Source: Butyrivibrio sp. INlla21 (GTDB taxonomy: Bacteria > Bacillota > Clostridia > Lachnospirales > Lachnospiraceae). From it: a stretch of DNA of 64,000 nt. Positions 25,627 through 34,406 of the stretch are shown piece after piece. A program made the position numbers and the translations under genes. The notes beneath the pieces were generated by a model. The model worked only from the letters and a program-made list of their open reading frames with translations. It was not told the DNA's origin and did no database searches. Positions within the stretch are counted from its first letter, which is position 1. The number at the start of each line of letters is the position of its first letter. Location of the stretch: positions 155,308 to 219,307 of the forward strand of contig NZ_FPCC01000004.1 of NCBI RefSeq assembly GCF_900116875.1. The letters are read 5' to 3'.

Positions 25627-27555
25627 TCATTCCTTTTTAAGCAGCTCGACAAATTGCTCCTTGGAAAGCGGAACAGACAGATAACTGCCAAAAATATAAT
25701 CAGCATAAATATCCTCTATCATATCATAGTATTCCAAAGATTCTACTCCCGTAATAAGAACCTTTTTCCCGAGCTCTTTTATCATCTGTGCTTTCTTTCC
25801 GAGAGTGATGCGGCCTTGCGACATTCCCATCTTTTCAATAAAAGATTTCATGTTAAGGATAACTCCGTCGAATCCCGGAATGTTATCATCCTTGTCATCG
25901 AGATAGCTTATCCTGTAGTCTCCGAGGAATACTCGAATATCACTCTTTTTAAGCTCTTTTTGGGCATAAAGAGCCTTCTCTGCATAGGCATCGACAATAT
26001 TCTGACTTATGTCGACAGCGACACCCGTAACATCGATATTGTACTTCGCAACAAGCCTTGTAATTGCATTAGTCATATCTTCATTGAGGACTTTCTGTGA
26101 TAGCGCATGAATAAGCATCAGGTCAAAAGAGCCTGATACAGCCTCTTCAAACTCGCCGTCAAGGAAATCAAAGATGTCCTCGATCATCATCTTTTGCATA
26201 ACTTCTTCCAGATTATATTTCTCCGCAACACTTATAAGCTCTTCAAAAGAAACCTCACCTATATCGGTATCCTCAAGAGCGATCAGTGCTTCCGCACCCT
26301 TAAGCTTTCTACCCTCCTTGGAAAAAATGGGTTTGTATTTTACCTTAAAGTGTCTGGTGTTGATGCCTCTTACGATTGCTTTTTCAATATCAATCCTTCT
26401 CTGAACTTCATCAAGATCATGCCACATGTAGACGTTTCCGTAGTCATTGTCACTGATGGAAGATTCGCCAAGAAGCAAGATGTCCTCTGTGCTCTTAAAC
26501 ATATCCGGTGAGCTTACGCAAAGGATAACGGGATTCACATATATCTCCTGTTTCTTTACCTTAAAGCTCTTATCGAACCTTGTCTTTATATCAAATATCA
26601 GCTTCTTGACTTCCTTTTCATGCTCCTTGGGACAGATGATGTAGAAACAGGAAATCTCATCGGTATAAACATCGAATTTATCGGCGGCAACAAACAGATA
26701 CTTGGCGATCTCATGCTTAACAAGCTCAAAACAGTCGTATCCTACGATAGTCTGATAGAGCTCGACATTTTCGATTCGAATGCAGATAACATGGAATTCT
26801 TTTTTCAATAAGATATTCTTATCAAGGTCGGTCATAAGTGCATTCCTGTTATAAAGACCCGTGATGGAATCCGCCCTGTCATCGTCTTTTTCCAGAATGA
26901 TCATTATTCCCATCAGTCCCACTGCTTCACACAAAAGCTCGCAGTTAAATGCAGGGAACAGCATCTGAACAACGATTCCCACAATGGCGAGTGCAAGGAA
27001 ATAGACAAGTGCTATCTTTTTAAGTTTATCTATATTGGTCCAATACATCACAAGCGTAACGATACACAAAATAAAATAGAGCGCACTGATCACGTATGCT
27101 ATATAAACAGCTATTCCTCTGTGAAAAATAAGATCGGAATTTGCATAAAAGGTAAGCTTTGTAAACGGATTGGAAAATACAAGAAGCTCAAGGATAGCCA
27201 CAGGTATGCCGATTATCAAATAAAGCTTTCCGGTAAACAAATGATGAATGCCGCAAACTCTTATAATGTAACAGTAAAAGATCGGCATCATAAGAAAATG
27301 CGTTGAATAATAAATATATTTGGGAAAATAGCACAGAGTTATCCTGATAAAATACGGCGCGGAAGAAATGTAAGAAATAGTTGATACTATTCCCGTTATC
27401 GAATCCAAAAATACTATAAAAAGAAGCGCAATAAGAAGACGGTTCCTAGCATTCTTTTTCTTCCTGATAACAACCATGCATAAAATACTTGTTAAACTGA
27501 CTGCCAGAGAAGCTATTACAAAATTAAGGCTTCCCTGTAAATTTCCCTCAAGCAT
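25627..27555 (-). CDS. Membrane protein with degenerate GGDEF and degenerate EAL domains
   Basis: A 642-aa protein: about seven TM segments (1-220), a GGDEF-like domain (~225-375) and an EAL-like domain (~385-640). The GGDEF core reads YTDEISC, so cyclase activity is very unlikely. The EAL start is GAEALIAL, but the later metal and catalytic motifs are lost (for example FLGDYRIS where DDFG is expected), so phosphodiesterase activity is also doubtful. It may bind c-di-GMP or proteins. Its membrane part is clearly paralogous to that of the next gene upstream (shared CELLCEA...ExDDDR stretch). It lies 27 bp before the sensor binding-protein gene. Confidence 0.8.
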   Translation of the reverse strand: MLEGNLQGSLNFVIASLAVSLTSILCMVVIRKKKNARNRLLIALLFIVFLDSITGIVSTISYISSAPYFIRITLCYFPKYIYYSTHFLMMPIFYCYIIRVCGIHHLFTGKLYLIIGIPVAILELLVFSNPFTKLTFYANSDLIFHRGIAVYIAYVISALYFILCIVTLVMYWTNIDKLKKIALVYFLALAIVGIVVQMLFPAFNCELLCEAVGLMGIMIILEKDDDRADSITGLYNRNALMTDLDKNILLKKEFHVICIRIENVELYQTIVGYDCFELVKHEIAKYLFVAADKFDVYTDEISCFYIICPKEHEKEVKKLIFDIKTRFDKSFKVKKQEIYVNPVILCVSSPDMFKSTEDILLLGESSISDNDYGNVYMWHDLDEVQRRIDIEKAIVRGINTRHFKVKYKPIFSKEGRKLKGAEALIALEDTDIGEVSFEELISVAEKYNLEEVMQKMMIEDIFDFLDGEFEEAVSGSFDLMLIHALSQKVLNEDMTNAITRLVAKYNIDVTGVAVDISQNIVDAYAEKALYAQKELKKSDIRVFLGDYRISYLDDKDDNIPGFDGVILNMKSFIEKMGMSQGRITLGKKAQMIKELGKKVLITGVESLEYYDMIEDIYADYIFGSYLSVPLSKEQFVELLKKE

Positions 27556-27586
27556 ATTTTTTCCCTTTTTATTCTAAGAAAAAGAT

Positions 27587-28729
27587 CTATAGCTCATCAT
27601 AAAAGATCGGGCCGTCTTTTTCGACGTTTTTACCGCTTCCGTGTACCTTAAAGAGCTTATCGATATCACCTATTCCGTCTTCGGTTCCGGCCTGAACGAC
27701 TTTCGCATTAAGCGTAGCTATCCTGCCTCCGTAGGTCCAAAATTCTTTAAATCTTCCGTATATTTCTTCGGCCGTTTTCTCGGCTCTTTTTTCCGAGATC
27801 TCAGGACAGACCACAAAGAAGCTGTTTACGCCGACTCTGTATACGTCATACTTTTCACTCAAGGATTTAAGGAACTTAACGACCTCTGTAAGTATCTTTT
27901 CATAATCCGCGTAAGTAAGCAGTCTTCTTAGTATTTCCTCATTGAGTATGTCTATGAATATGACATCAAAAGGCCTCTTATATTTGAAATAGATCATCAT
28001 GTCATTAATAAGAGCATTCCTGTTATATGCCTTGGTCGTATAATCCCTTCTGTCATCATCGTTTTCAAGGACGACCATCATTCCCATTGCACCTATTGCC
28101 TCACACAACAACTCACAGCTTATATTGGGAAAGACCATCTGTATAAGGGTTCCGATAAGAACGAGGATGTAAAAAAAGATTACCGCGATCTGCTCCAGTC
28201 TCTTTAACAGATCCCAATATAAATAGATAAATACGGCAGACAATATGAAATACAGACCACCTATGATGTAAACAACATAGACGCCCCATTCTCTTGAATA
28301 TACTAGATTGTCGTCGATGGTATAGATAAGATGGAACCATGGATTGGAAAGAATCATGAATTCCGAGATCAAAAAAGGTAAATGGACGGCGACCACTCTC
28401 CAGCCTCTTATCTTGTGCTCCACACCGCATTTGAGCATGGTGTATCTTGCGATGATCGGAGCGATGGCAAAGTGGCTTGAGAAGTAGAGCATCTCGTTTA
28501 GATTGCGAAGAAAAAGCGCAGTCTCGCGTGCCATATCGTAACCGCGTATAATTTCGCCATAGATAGCGGAAAAAGCATCTATGGCGAGAATAATAATAAG
28601 CGAATTAAATAATCTGTTTCTGAATTTGAGCCTGCTGGGAATTATCAGCTTGTAAATGATGCAAGTAACACTGACAATAAGTGCCGACAGGTTGTAAGCA
28701 ATTACACCGAATGTCTGATCACTAAACAT
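27587..28729 (-). CDS. Membrane protein with degenerate GGDEF domain
   Basis: A 380-aa protein with about seven TM segments (~1-215) and a C-terminal GGDEF-like domain in which the active-site loop reads RVGVNSFFV, so it cannot be a normal diguanylate cyclase. The membrane half matches that of 25627-27555 (both have NP-F/W-KL and CELLCEA-G-MG motifs), which points to a local duplication, with the partner also keeping an EAL domain. Gaps to its neighbours are 31 and 28 bp, so it is part of the same operon. Confidence 0.78.
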   Translation of the reverse strand: MFSDQTFGVIAYNLSALIVSVTCIIYKLIIPSRLKFRNRLFNSLIIILAIDAFSAIYGEIIRGYDMARETALFLRNLNEMLYFSSHFAIAPIIARYTMLKCGVEHKIRGWRVVAVHLPFLISEFMILSNPWFHLIYTIDDNLVYSREWGVYVVYIIGGLYFILSAVFIYLYWDLLKRLEQIAVIFFYILVLIGTLIQMVFPNISCELLCEAIGAMGMMVVLENDDDRRDYTTKAYNRNALINDMMIYFKYKRPFDVIFIDILNEEILRRLLTYADYEKILTEVVKFLKSLSEKYDVYRVGVNSFFVVCPEISEKRAEKTAEEIYGRFKEFWTYGGRIATLNAKVVQAGTEDGIGDIDKLFKVHGSGKNVEKDGPIFYDEL

Positions 28730-28757
28730 AACGCTACCCCACGTCGCGTTTCCTTCG

Positions 28758-29981
28758 TCATACGGGAATAAGATCCCTGTACCATCTCAGTGCCGAAAGA
28801 TATGCTTCATAAACTTTTTTCATATCCATGTTTCCAAGAACCATAAGTCTTGAAACTTCTGTCCAATCCGCATCCTCATATTTCTTGATAAATTCAAGAA
28901 CGGGTGCAAACTCTCCCTTTCCCTCAAGAAGAGCACTTCTGACGTTCTTGGATACAACTACCATATCAAGCGCTTCCTCCATGGTCTTCTCAAGCATGAT
29001 ATCGAGTGCTGAGAAAAGTCCCATAAGGAACAGCTCAGGAGCCTGCATTGCCATCTCAAATACTTCCGCGAGGTTCTCGGCAAATTTGGCTCTTATCATT
29101 ACAAGCCTTGTGATCTCAGAAGGCTTGTCCGAACACAGTTCTTTCGTAACTGCCGTGTTGATCCACCTTTTAAGTTCTTTCTGACCGAGCATCGCAGCCG
29201 CATGTCTTATCGATGTGATCTCGGAATTAAGAGCCATTCTGTTTACTATCTCAAGAAGTGAGATAACAAGCGCCGGGTCTTTTCCGATAACATCAGCCGC
29301 ATCGGTAAGATCATAATCCGGTGCATTTACAACGTTAAGAAGCTCTATATAGTTTACCTTCAAAGGATTGACCTGCTTCTCCGAATGCGTGATCGGCATT
29401 CTGAAAAAACTTCCTTCATAAATGTCGTATCCGCCGTCCTTCGTGAGCATCTCATAATCTTCCTGAGAATCCACATTGACAGCGCAAAGTTTAATATTGG
29501 GATATACATTACTGAAATAGATCTTAGCTTTGGATATATCGATCTTGGCGTGATTAAGGAAAATATAGTCACACAGATTCAAGATCTGTTTGTAGGGCTC
29601 AAAGCAAGATATCGGAAGCTTCCTTATCGCAAGCTTGTAACCTTGTTGCTTAAGCTCTTTTACTCTCTTGATATAATTCTCTTCGGGTAAAATGGAGTTA
29701 TCCATCAAAAGGACAACCTTATTTGCGGGAACCGTACACTGAAGTGAAATCTCTGCAAATAACGAAAACTGATTTATCGGAACAAATACTTCTTTTCCGC
29801 CTGAAAGAGTGCCTACGCCCATACTGCTTACTACTTCAAGCTCATGAACCGTACCGGCACCGTCAAATCTCGCTCCACCCTCCATTTCGGGGTTTAAAAA
29901 GTGGTTTTCCTTTCGAGCAAAAACAGAATAAGCACATACTGACATTTTCTCGTCAAACAAAGGAATCAACGTTGCAAGCAT
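28758..29981 (-). CDS. EAL-like/HDOD signalling protein (YuxH/CdgJ type)
   Basis: A 407-aa cytosolic protein. The N-terminal ~195 residues follow the EAL fold (VSSMGVGTLSGGKEVFVPINQ, IFLNHAKIDISKAK) but have no EAL or DDFG motifs. Residues ~195-390 form an HDOD domain (VNPLKVNYIELLNVVNAP, VISLLEIVNRM, LGQKELKRWI). YuxH-type proteins are signalling proteins without proven enzyme activity. It is the first gene of the six-gene run ending with the response regulator at 22118, with a promoter just upstream and GAAAGGAG before its ATG. Confidence 0.82.
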   Translation of the reverse strand: MLATLIPLFDEKMSVCAYSVFARKENHFLNPEMEGGARFDGAGTVHELEVVSSMGVGTLSGGKEVFVPINQFSLFAEISLQCTVPANKVVLLMDNSILPEENYIKRVKELKQQGYKLAIRKLPISCFEPYKQILNLCDYIFLNHAKIDISKAKIYFSNVYPNIKLCAVNVDSQEDYEMLTKDGGYDIYEGSFFRMPITHSEKQVNPLKVNYIELLNVVNAPDYDLTDAADVIGKDPALVISLLEIVNRMALNSEITSIRHAAAMLGQKELKRWINTAVTKELCSDKPSEITRLVMIRAKFAENLAEVFEMAMQAPELFLMGLFSALDIMLEKTMEEALDMVVVSKNVRSALLEGKGEFAPVLEFIKKYEDADWTEVSRLMVLGNMDMKKVYEAYLSALRWYRDLIPV

Positions 29982-30028
29982 TAATTTCTCCTTTCTCGTT
30001 TACACAAGATAAATTACCACTCATTAAT

Positions 30029-30057
30029 ATTTTAACCCATTATTGCGATTTAACCAA
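30029..30057 (-). promoter_or_regulatory. Probable promoter of the HDOD-to-response-regulator operon
   Basis: On the minus strand TTGGTT (30052-30057) and TAAAAT (30029-30034) are separated by 17 bp, 48 bases before the ATG at 29981. The -10 matches five of six consensus bases, the -35 three of six. Confidence 0.45.
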
Positions 30058-30076
30058 GATTTTTTATATTATTTCG

Positions 30077-30994
30077 TTATTTTTCGTACGTGGTTCTATC
30101 AATTATAAACTTAGGTCTGCCCTTTACTTCCTCGTATATCTTGGAAATATAAAAGCCTATGATGCCCAGTCCGAGCATGATAGCTGAGCTTGTCAGACAC
30201 TGAAGGATGATAACTGTCGTAAATCCTTCCTTGGCAGTTCCCATAAAATATCTGATCAAAGCCTCTATTATTGAATACAGCCCAAGTCCGAATACAAGAA
30301 CACCAAGTAATGTCACGATCTGAAGCGGAGCTGATGTAAACGAAGAAATATTGGTCACGGCATATTTGATAAGAGCTCTGGTGCTCCACTTGGAAATGCC
30401 GGCTTCCCTCTCTCTTACATCGTATTCAACTTCTGTGGATTTAAAACCGATCCAGGAAGAAAGAGCTCTAAAGAACGCATTCTTCTCATTCATATTAAGA
30501 AGGACATTGACTGCCTTTCTGTCGAGGAGCTTGAAATCTGAAGCTCTGGACATGTCAAAGCCCACAGCATCGGTCATGATATTGTAAAAGCTCTTGGCTG
30601 CAAATCTGTGCAGTCCGCTCTCTTTGCCTCTACTGGCCTTAACGCCTTCCACTATCTCATAGCCCTGTTCCCAGAGTCTGTACATCTCGACGATCTTTTC
30701 CGGCGGATGCTGAAGATCGCAATCTATAACAACCGCGCAGTCGCCTTTTGATTCATACAGACCCGCAAAGATAGCAGATTCTTTTCCGAAATTTCTGGAA
30801 AAGCATACACCCTTGACGAGAGGATTCTTACTTGCTTCATCTTCTATAACAGTCCAGGTATTGTCCTTGGAACCGTCGTTTATAAAAAGAAGCTCGTGTT
30901 CTATTCCGGCTTCTTTCAATATCTTGTCTATTGTCTGTGAGGTCTTTGGGATCATTTCCTCTTCATTGTATGCGGGTATAACTACAGAAAGCAC
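30077..30994 (-). CDS. Family 2 glycosyltransferase (GtrB/dolichyl-phosphate type)
   Basis: About 305 aa. A GT2 domain carries SVVIPAYNEE, the DCDLQHPPE metal-binding region and KWSTRALIKYA, followed by two C-terminal TM segments. Such enzymes move a sugar from a nucleotide sugar to undecaprenyl phosphate for use outside the cell. I chose a GTG start at 30994 because GGAGG lies eight bases upstream and gives the usual family N-terminus LSVVIPAYN; the ATG at 31009 has no ribosome binding site. It is a single gene, divergent from a chemoreceptor. Confidence 0.88.
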   Translation of the reverse strand: MLSVVIPAYNEEEMIPKTSQTIDKILKEAGIEHELLFINDGSKDNTWTVIEDEASKNPLVKGVCFSRNFGKESAIFAGLYESKGDCAVVIDCDLQHPPEKIVEMYRLWEQGYEIVEGVKASRGKESGLHRFAAKSFYNIMTDAVGFDMSRASDFKLLDRKAVNVLLNMNEKNAFFRALSSWIGFKSTEVEYDVREREAGISKWSTRALIKYAVTNISSFTSAPLQIVTLLGVLVFGLGLYSIIEALIRYFMGTAKEGFTTVIILQCLTSSAIMLGLGIIGFYISKIYEEVKGRPKFIIDRTTYEK

Positions 30995-31184
30995 TGCAGA
31001 GTCCTCCATTCATAAGAATTGTATCTGTGGCTCATTATACCATAAATAAGCATCAAGAAGACAAGAAATGATACAAAATATTCAGTGCCGGTGCTGGTTT
31101 GAATACTTTTATTGTGATAAAATTTTAGATATATAATTGAATATATCTAAATAAATTTTTCTTTTGCGAAAGGAATCAAATAAT

Positions 31185-32648
31185 ATGAATGCTGAACAAT
31201 ATCGTAGAGCAAACAAATGCAGCTTTATTGTATGTATGATAGTTCTGGCTTGCGGACTGTTTCTTACCGTTTTTTCTTTTGCACATAACGGACCGAGTAT
31301 CGGGCGTATCGCTATCATACTTTCAACAGTCGTTTCCGCCGTTATGATCATCGTAGGAAATTACAAATTCAGCACTGTAAAAGCAGGTTCCATCCTTATC
31401 ATGGGCGGTGCAACACTATTTTATCTGGTATTTCTTATCGCGGAAGACAACATATTATACTTCGCGTTCGGACTTCCGATACTTATCTGCAGCATCATCT
31501 ACCTTAACGTAAGACTGTGCAGAGTCGGAATATCCGCAATCTGCTTTTCTTACATCGTTCTGGTCATAAAGACATTTATTTCAACGGGCGGACTTGATGT
31601 TAATCTTCTTCCCGTGTTCATCACCCTGGCTCTTGCTTTTGTGGCAAGCCTTTCGGTTGTAGGCCTTCTAACCAGCTTTAACAGAGAAAACAATCTCGTC
31701 ATCAGCTCCAACGCAGAGAAAACACTCGCAACGGGCAACAGCATGGCAGAGATTGCCAACAGTATAACGGATCTGTTCAATTCTTCACAGGAAGATCTTA
31801 TGAGCCTTCAGGACATTATAGAAACACAGCACTCAGGTATGACGGATATCGCTACCAGCATGGAGAGCACCGCCCAGTCTATTACAAAGCAGGCCGAGAA
31901 GGTTCAGCAGATTCAGGAGCAGACGGATTCTACCGAGAAGCACAGAATTGAAATGAGTGCCGCTTCCGACAGCACGCAGAATGCTATCACGGAAGGTGTT
32001 CGTGTCATTAAAGATCTTAAGGTTAAATCAGAGGATGTATCAAAAGCCAGCAGGATAACCGTTGATGCTACTCAGGCCGTTATGAACAAAGTTGAAGCGG
32101 TTCAGAACATTGTCGGTTCCATCATGTCTATTTCAACGCAGACCAATCTGCTTGCTCTTAATGCAAGTATAGAGGCTGCAAGAGCCGGAGAAGCCGGAAA
32201 AGGCTTTGCCGTTGTTGCCAACAACGTTCGTGAACTCGCTGCCGAGACCAATACTGCATCAACAGAGATAACAAGCATCATTGCAGAGCTCAATGAAGAA
32301 GTACATAAAGCTATCGCAAGTATCGACGAAACCGTAAATACAGTAAGCGAACAGAACGAAATGATCGAATCTGTCGGAGAAAGCTTCAACAGCATCAATG
32401 AAAACGTAACCGAGATGCTCTCACGCTTTGCCGAGATTGCTGAAGGCATGAAAGCTATCGCAGCCTCAACGGCCGAGATCAACGACAGCATATCCAATCT
32501 CTCCGCAACAAGTGAAGAAGTTGCTTCTCTTTCCAATGAAGGTGCTCAGGCTTCCGAGCAGGCAGTTGAGAAATTCGAAGCATTTAAGATGATACTTCTC
32601 AATATCTTCCAGGAAGCAAATAAGCTAAGAGATATGCAGACAAACTGA
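31185..32648 (+). CDS. Methyl-accepting chemotaxis protein, membrane-sensing type
   Basis: A 487-aa chemoreceptor. About six hydrophobic segments occupy residues ~12-165, with no sizeable extracellular domain and no HAMP. Residues ~200-480 are the helical signalling domain with the highly conserved tip ([35 protein letters not shown]). It would signal through CheW/CheA. The multi-TM sensor suggests it responds to membrane state or a small hydrophobic cue. The ATG at 31185 is chosen, with AAAGGA ten bases upstream; a TTG 21 bases earlier is less likely. Confidence 0.9.
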   Translation: MNAEQYRRANKCSFIVCMIVLACGLFLTVFSFAHNGPSIGRIAIILSTVVSAVMIIVGNYKFSTVKAGSILIMGGATLFYLVFLIAEDNILYFAFGLPILICSIIYLNVRLCRVGISAICFSYIVLVIKTFISTGGLDVNLLPVFITLALAFVASLSVVGLLTSFNRENNLVISSNAEKTLATGNSMAEIANSITDLFNSSQEDLMSLQDIIETQHSGMTDIATSMESTAQSITKQAEKVQQIQEQTDSTEKHRIEMSAASDSTQNAITEGVRVIKDLKVKSEDVSKASRITVDATQAVMNKVEAVQNIVGSIMSISTQTNLLALNASIEAARAGEAGKGFAVVANNVRELAAETNTASTEITSIIAELNEEVHKAIASIDETVNTVSEQNEMIESVGESFNSINENVTEMLSRFAEIAEGMKAIAASTAEINDSISNLSATSEEVASLSNEGAQASEQAVEKFEAFKMILLNIFQEANKLRDMQTN

Positions 32649-32669
32649 TATCAAGAAGCATAATAATAT

Positions 32670-32704
32670 GTGGCATTGGGACCGGATCTCAATGCCACTT
32701 TTTT
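32670..32704 (+). terminator. Terminator of the chemoreceptor gene
   Basis: A 9-bp perfect stem (GTGGCATTG 32670-32678 with CAATGCCAC 32690-32698) followed by TTTTTT, 22 bases after the stop codon. Confidence 0.9.
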
Positions 32705-32757
32705 ATGCAAAATATTAATCGTAATTCCGTTTATAAAATTTTCATAATTATTGACAC

Positions 32758-32774
32758 AAAAAGGTTAACTTTTT
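32758..32774 (+). promoter_or_regulatory. AT-rich inverted repeat upstream of the 57-aa gene
   Basis: AAAAAG and CTTTTT flank GTTAA, just upstream of a TATAAT at 32789-32794. It could be an operator; no -35 at the right distance was found. The rest of the 211-bp gap holds only AT-rich sequence and the preceding terminator. Confidence 0.3.
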
Positions 32775-32859
32775 AATTAAAAATACGATATAATTATAAA
32801 TAACAGATAAATACGGTCATGTAATTATCTGACTATTTACGGAAGGAGGAAATACGTGT

Positions 32860-33033
32860 ATGACAGCTACATACGACATCAGAACAGAAGTAATGGACTG
32901 CATCCGAAAGGATTTCGATAATGAATATTATCCCGATCCCGAGAAAGTAGCTCGAGTTACCGGTTTACCATTGGGAATTGTTTTTGATATGCTCATTGAG
33001 CTCAAACACCAGGGTCAACTTGGAAAACATTGA
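32860..33033 (+). CDS. 57-aa protein, winged-helix-like
   Basis: A short gene with an excellent ribosome binding site (GGAAGGAGG, 11 bases before the ATG). The protein (MTATYDIRTEVMDCIRKDF...) has a helix, then DPEKVARVTGLPLGIVFDMLIEL, which reads like the recognition part of a small winged helix such as the LexA N-terminus. No family was recognised. It has its own TATAAT upstream and a strong terminator downstream, so it is an independent unit. A small DNA- or protein-binding regulator is plausible. Confidence 0.72.
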   Translation: MTATYDIRTEVMDCIRKDFDNEYYPDPEKVARVTGLPLGIVFDMLIELKHQGQLGKH

Positions 33034-33083
33034 TCATTTATAATAAATGAATGGAGAATACAATGGAAGATCTGGTAAATTAA

Positions 33084-33121
33084 AGGTCCTATGCCGTCGT
33101 GAGCATAGGACCTCTTCTTTT
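33084..33121 (+). terminator. Terminator between the convergent 57-aa and 83-aa genes
   Basis: A perfect 11-bp stem (AGGTCCTATGC 33084-33094 with GCATAGGACCT 33103-33113) with an 8-base loop, followed by CTTCTTTT on the plus strand. On the minus strand TTTAATTT follows, so it may serve both genes. Confidence 0.88.
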
Positions 33122-33137
33122 GTCTATTATGAGCTTT

Positions 33138-33389
33138 TTACAACATCTCCACAGATTCATGTGAAAAGTCTGCTTTTCCGTCTTCATAGAGTTTTTTTAC
33201 AAATTCTATTGCCCTTCTTCCCGATTCTTCGATCGGAACATTAACGCTGTAGATATACTCAATCCTGTCTCCGCTTGTAAGCACAAAATTAACCTGTGTT
33301 CCGCTGATCGTACCGTCGCCCAGATCCATGGGTTTGACTTCCACCGAACTTACTTCTTTGACTACTCCTTCTCCAAAAAGTACTCTCAT
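33138..33389 (-). CDS. 83-aa hypothetical protein
   Basis: A short soluble protein with an excellent AAGGAGG site. It appears to fold as beta strands (MRVLFGEGVVKEVSSVEVK, TQVNFVLTSGDRIEYIYSV) followed by an amphipathic helix (RRAIEFVKKLYEDGK). No family was recognised. It is convergent with the 57-aa gene and divergent from the lipoprotein gene. Confidence 0.65.
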   Translation of the reverse strand: MRVLFGEGVVKEVSSVEVKPMDLGDGTISGTQVNFVLTSGDRIEYIYSVNVPIEESGRRAIEFVKKLYEDGKADFSHESVEML

Positions 33390-33457
33390 AGCGTTACCCT
33401 CCTTACAATTCGTGGTATCACTATTTTATCATTAAATAATTGTAATTGCGATATTCT

Positions 33458-33486
33458 TTGGACTTTTTGCTTATATATGCTATACT
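33458..33486 (+). promoter_or_regulatory. Promoter of the lipoprotein gene
   Basis: TTGGAC (33458-33463), a 17-bp spacer and TATACT (33481-33486) with an extended -10 TG at 33478-33479. The ATG follows at 33546 with AGGAGA upstream. Confidence 0.55.
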
Positions 33487-33545
33487 AATTTCTGTGTTAA
33501 CTAATCCGTAATAATAATTATAGTAGATATAGGAGACTTCCGTTC

Positions 33546-34355
33546 ATGAATATATGTAAAAAAATCGGCTCTTTAGCCATCGTATTAACTCTCAGTACAA
33601 CTGCGCTCTTAGGCTGCGCATCACAGGAAAGAACGGCTGCCAAGGAGACTGTAACCGCATTCCTTGATATTGTAAAGAGCGGCACCAATGATAATATCGA
33701 ACAGTACGCCACCAAGGAAGTTACAAGCGGCGAATTCGTAAAGACCTTCGATTCTGAATATCTGATCGAACAGTTCAAGCAGGGGATCGAAACAGAAGAA
33801 CTTGATTCCGAGACTTCTACCCTTCTTAATGAGCTATATTCCAAGATTTCCGGAATGGTCACCGGCTATGAAATAACCAAAGTAAGTATAGATAAGAAAA
33901 ATACCGCTAATGCGATAGTTAAGATAAATACCGAGTTTCCGGTAAATATCTTCGGAAGCGACGAGACAACCGCCAAGATCAAGGAAGCTGCTGAGAAATA
34001 TCACGCAGAACACGATGAAGAAATTTCCAAAATGTACGAAGACCTTGGTGAAGAAGAAGCCGAAGCACAGTTATATCAAAAGAGAATTCAGATTGTAGTT
34101 GATACATATAACAAGATAATCTCGGAAGCTAAGCCTGAGACATATGCAATTGTTCTTTCTCTTGAGAAGAATACAGAAACTGATTCCTGGAACGTAACCA
34201 GTGTTTCGTCTTTTGACAGTTCGGTAAACGGTAAGACGGAAGCTGCAACGGAAACCGCACCGGCAGGCGACAATTCATCCGAAGAAGCCGGTTCCGCCGA
34301 GGAAGCAAGTTCCGCTGCTCCCGATGAAGCCGAAACAGAATCAAGTGATAACTAA
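33546..34355 (+). CDS. Secreted lipoprotein, DUF5105-like
   Basis: A 269-aa protein with a lipoprotein signal (lipobox LLGC, Cys at ~24). Residues ~30-220 have the helix-plus-strand pattern of NTF2-like/DUF5105 lipoproteins (AKETVTAFLDIVKSG at the start, then YEITKVSIDKKNTANAIVKI and YAIVLSLEKN). The last ~45 residues are a disordered Glu/Ser/Ala-rich tail. Function is unknown; such proteins are attached to the outer face of the membrane. It is a single gene with its own promoter and terminator. Confidence 0.75.
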   Translation: MNICKKIGSLAIVLTLSTTALLGCASQERTAAKETVTAFLDIVKSGTNDNIEQYATKEVTSGEFVKTFDSEYLIEQFKQGIETEELDSETSTLLNELYSKISGMVTGYEITKVSIDKKNTANAIVKINTEFPVNIFGSDETTAKIKEAAEKYHAEHDEEISKMYEDLGEEEAEAQLYQKRIQIVVDTYNKIISEAKPETYAIVLSLEKNTETDSWNVTSVSSFDSSVNGKTEAATETAPAGDNSSEEAGSAEEASSAAPDEAETESSDN

Positions 34356-34367
34356 AAAATATTGAAA

Positions 34368-34406
34368 CGGTCGCGACTATGACAATATAGCCGCGACCGC
34401 TTTTTT
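34368..34406 (+). terminator. Terminator between lipoprotein and dehydrogenase genes
   Basis: An 8-bp GC-rich stem (CGGTCGCG 34368-34375 with CGCGACCG 34392-34399) followed by CTTTTTT. It lies between two convergent genes and may work in both directions. Confidence 0.88.

Noticed and set aside
32751..32794. TTGACA (32751) and TATAAT (32789) as a promoter pair for the 57-aa gene
   Set aside because: The spacing is 32 bp, about twice the workable distance; only the -10 is kept as possible.
33063..33083. A six-codon frame after the 57-aa gene, directly before the terminator
   Set aside because: It has a weak GGAGA upstream, but it is too short to judge and is explained as spacer before the hairpin.
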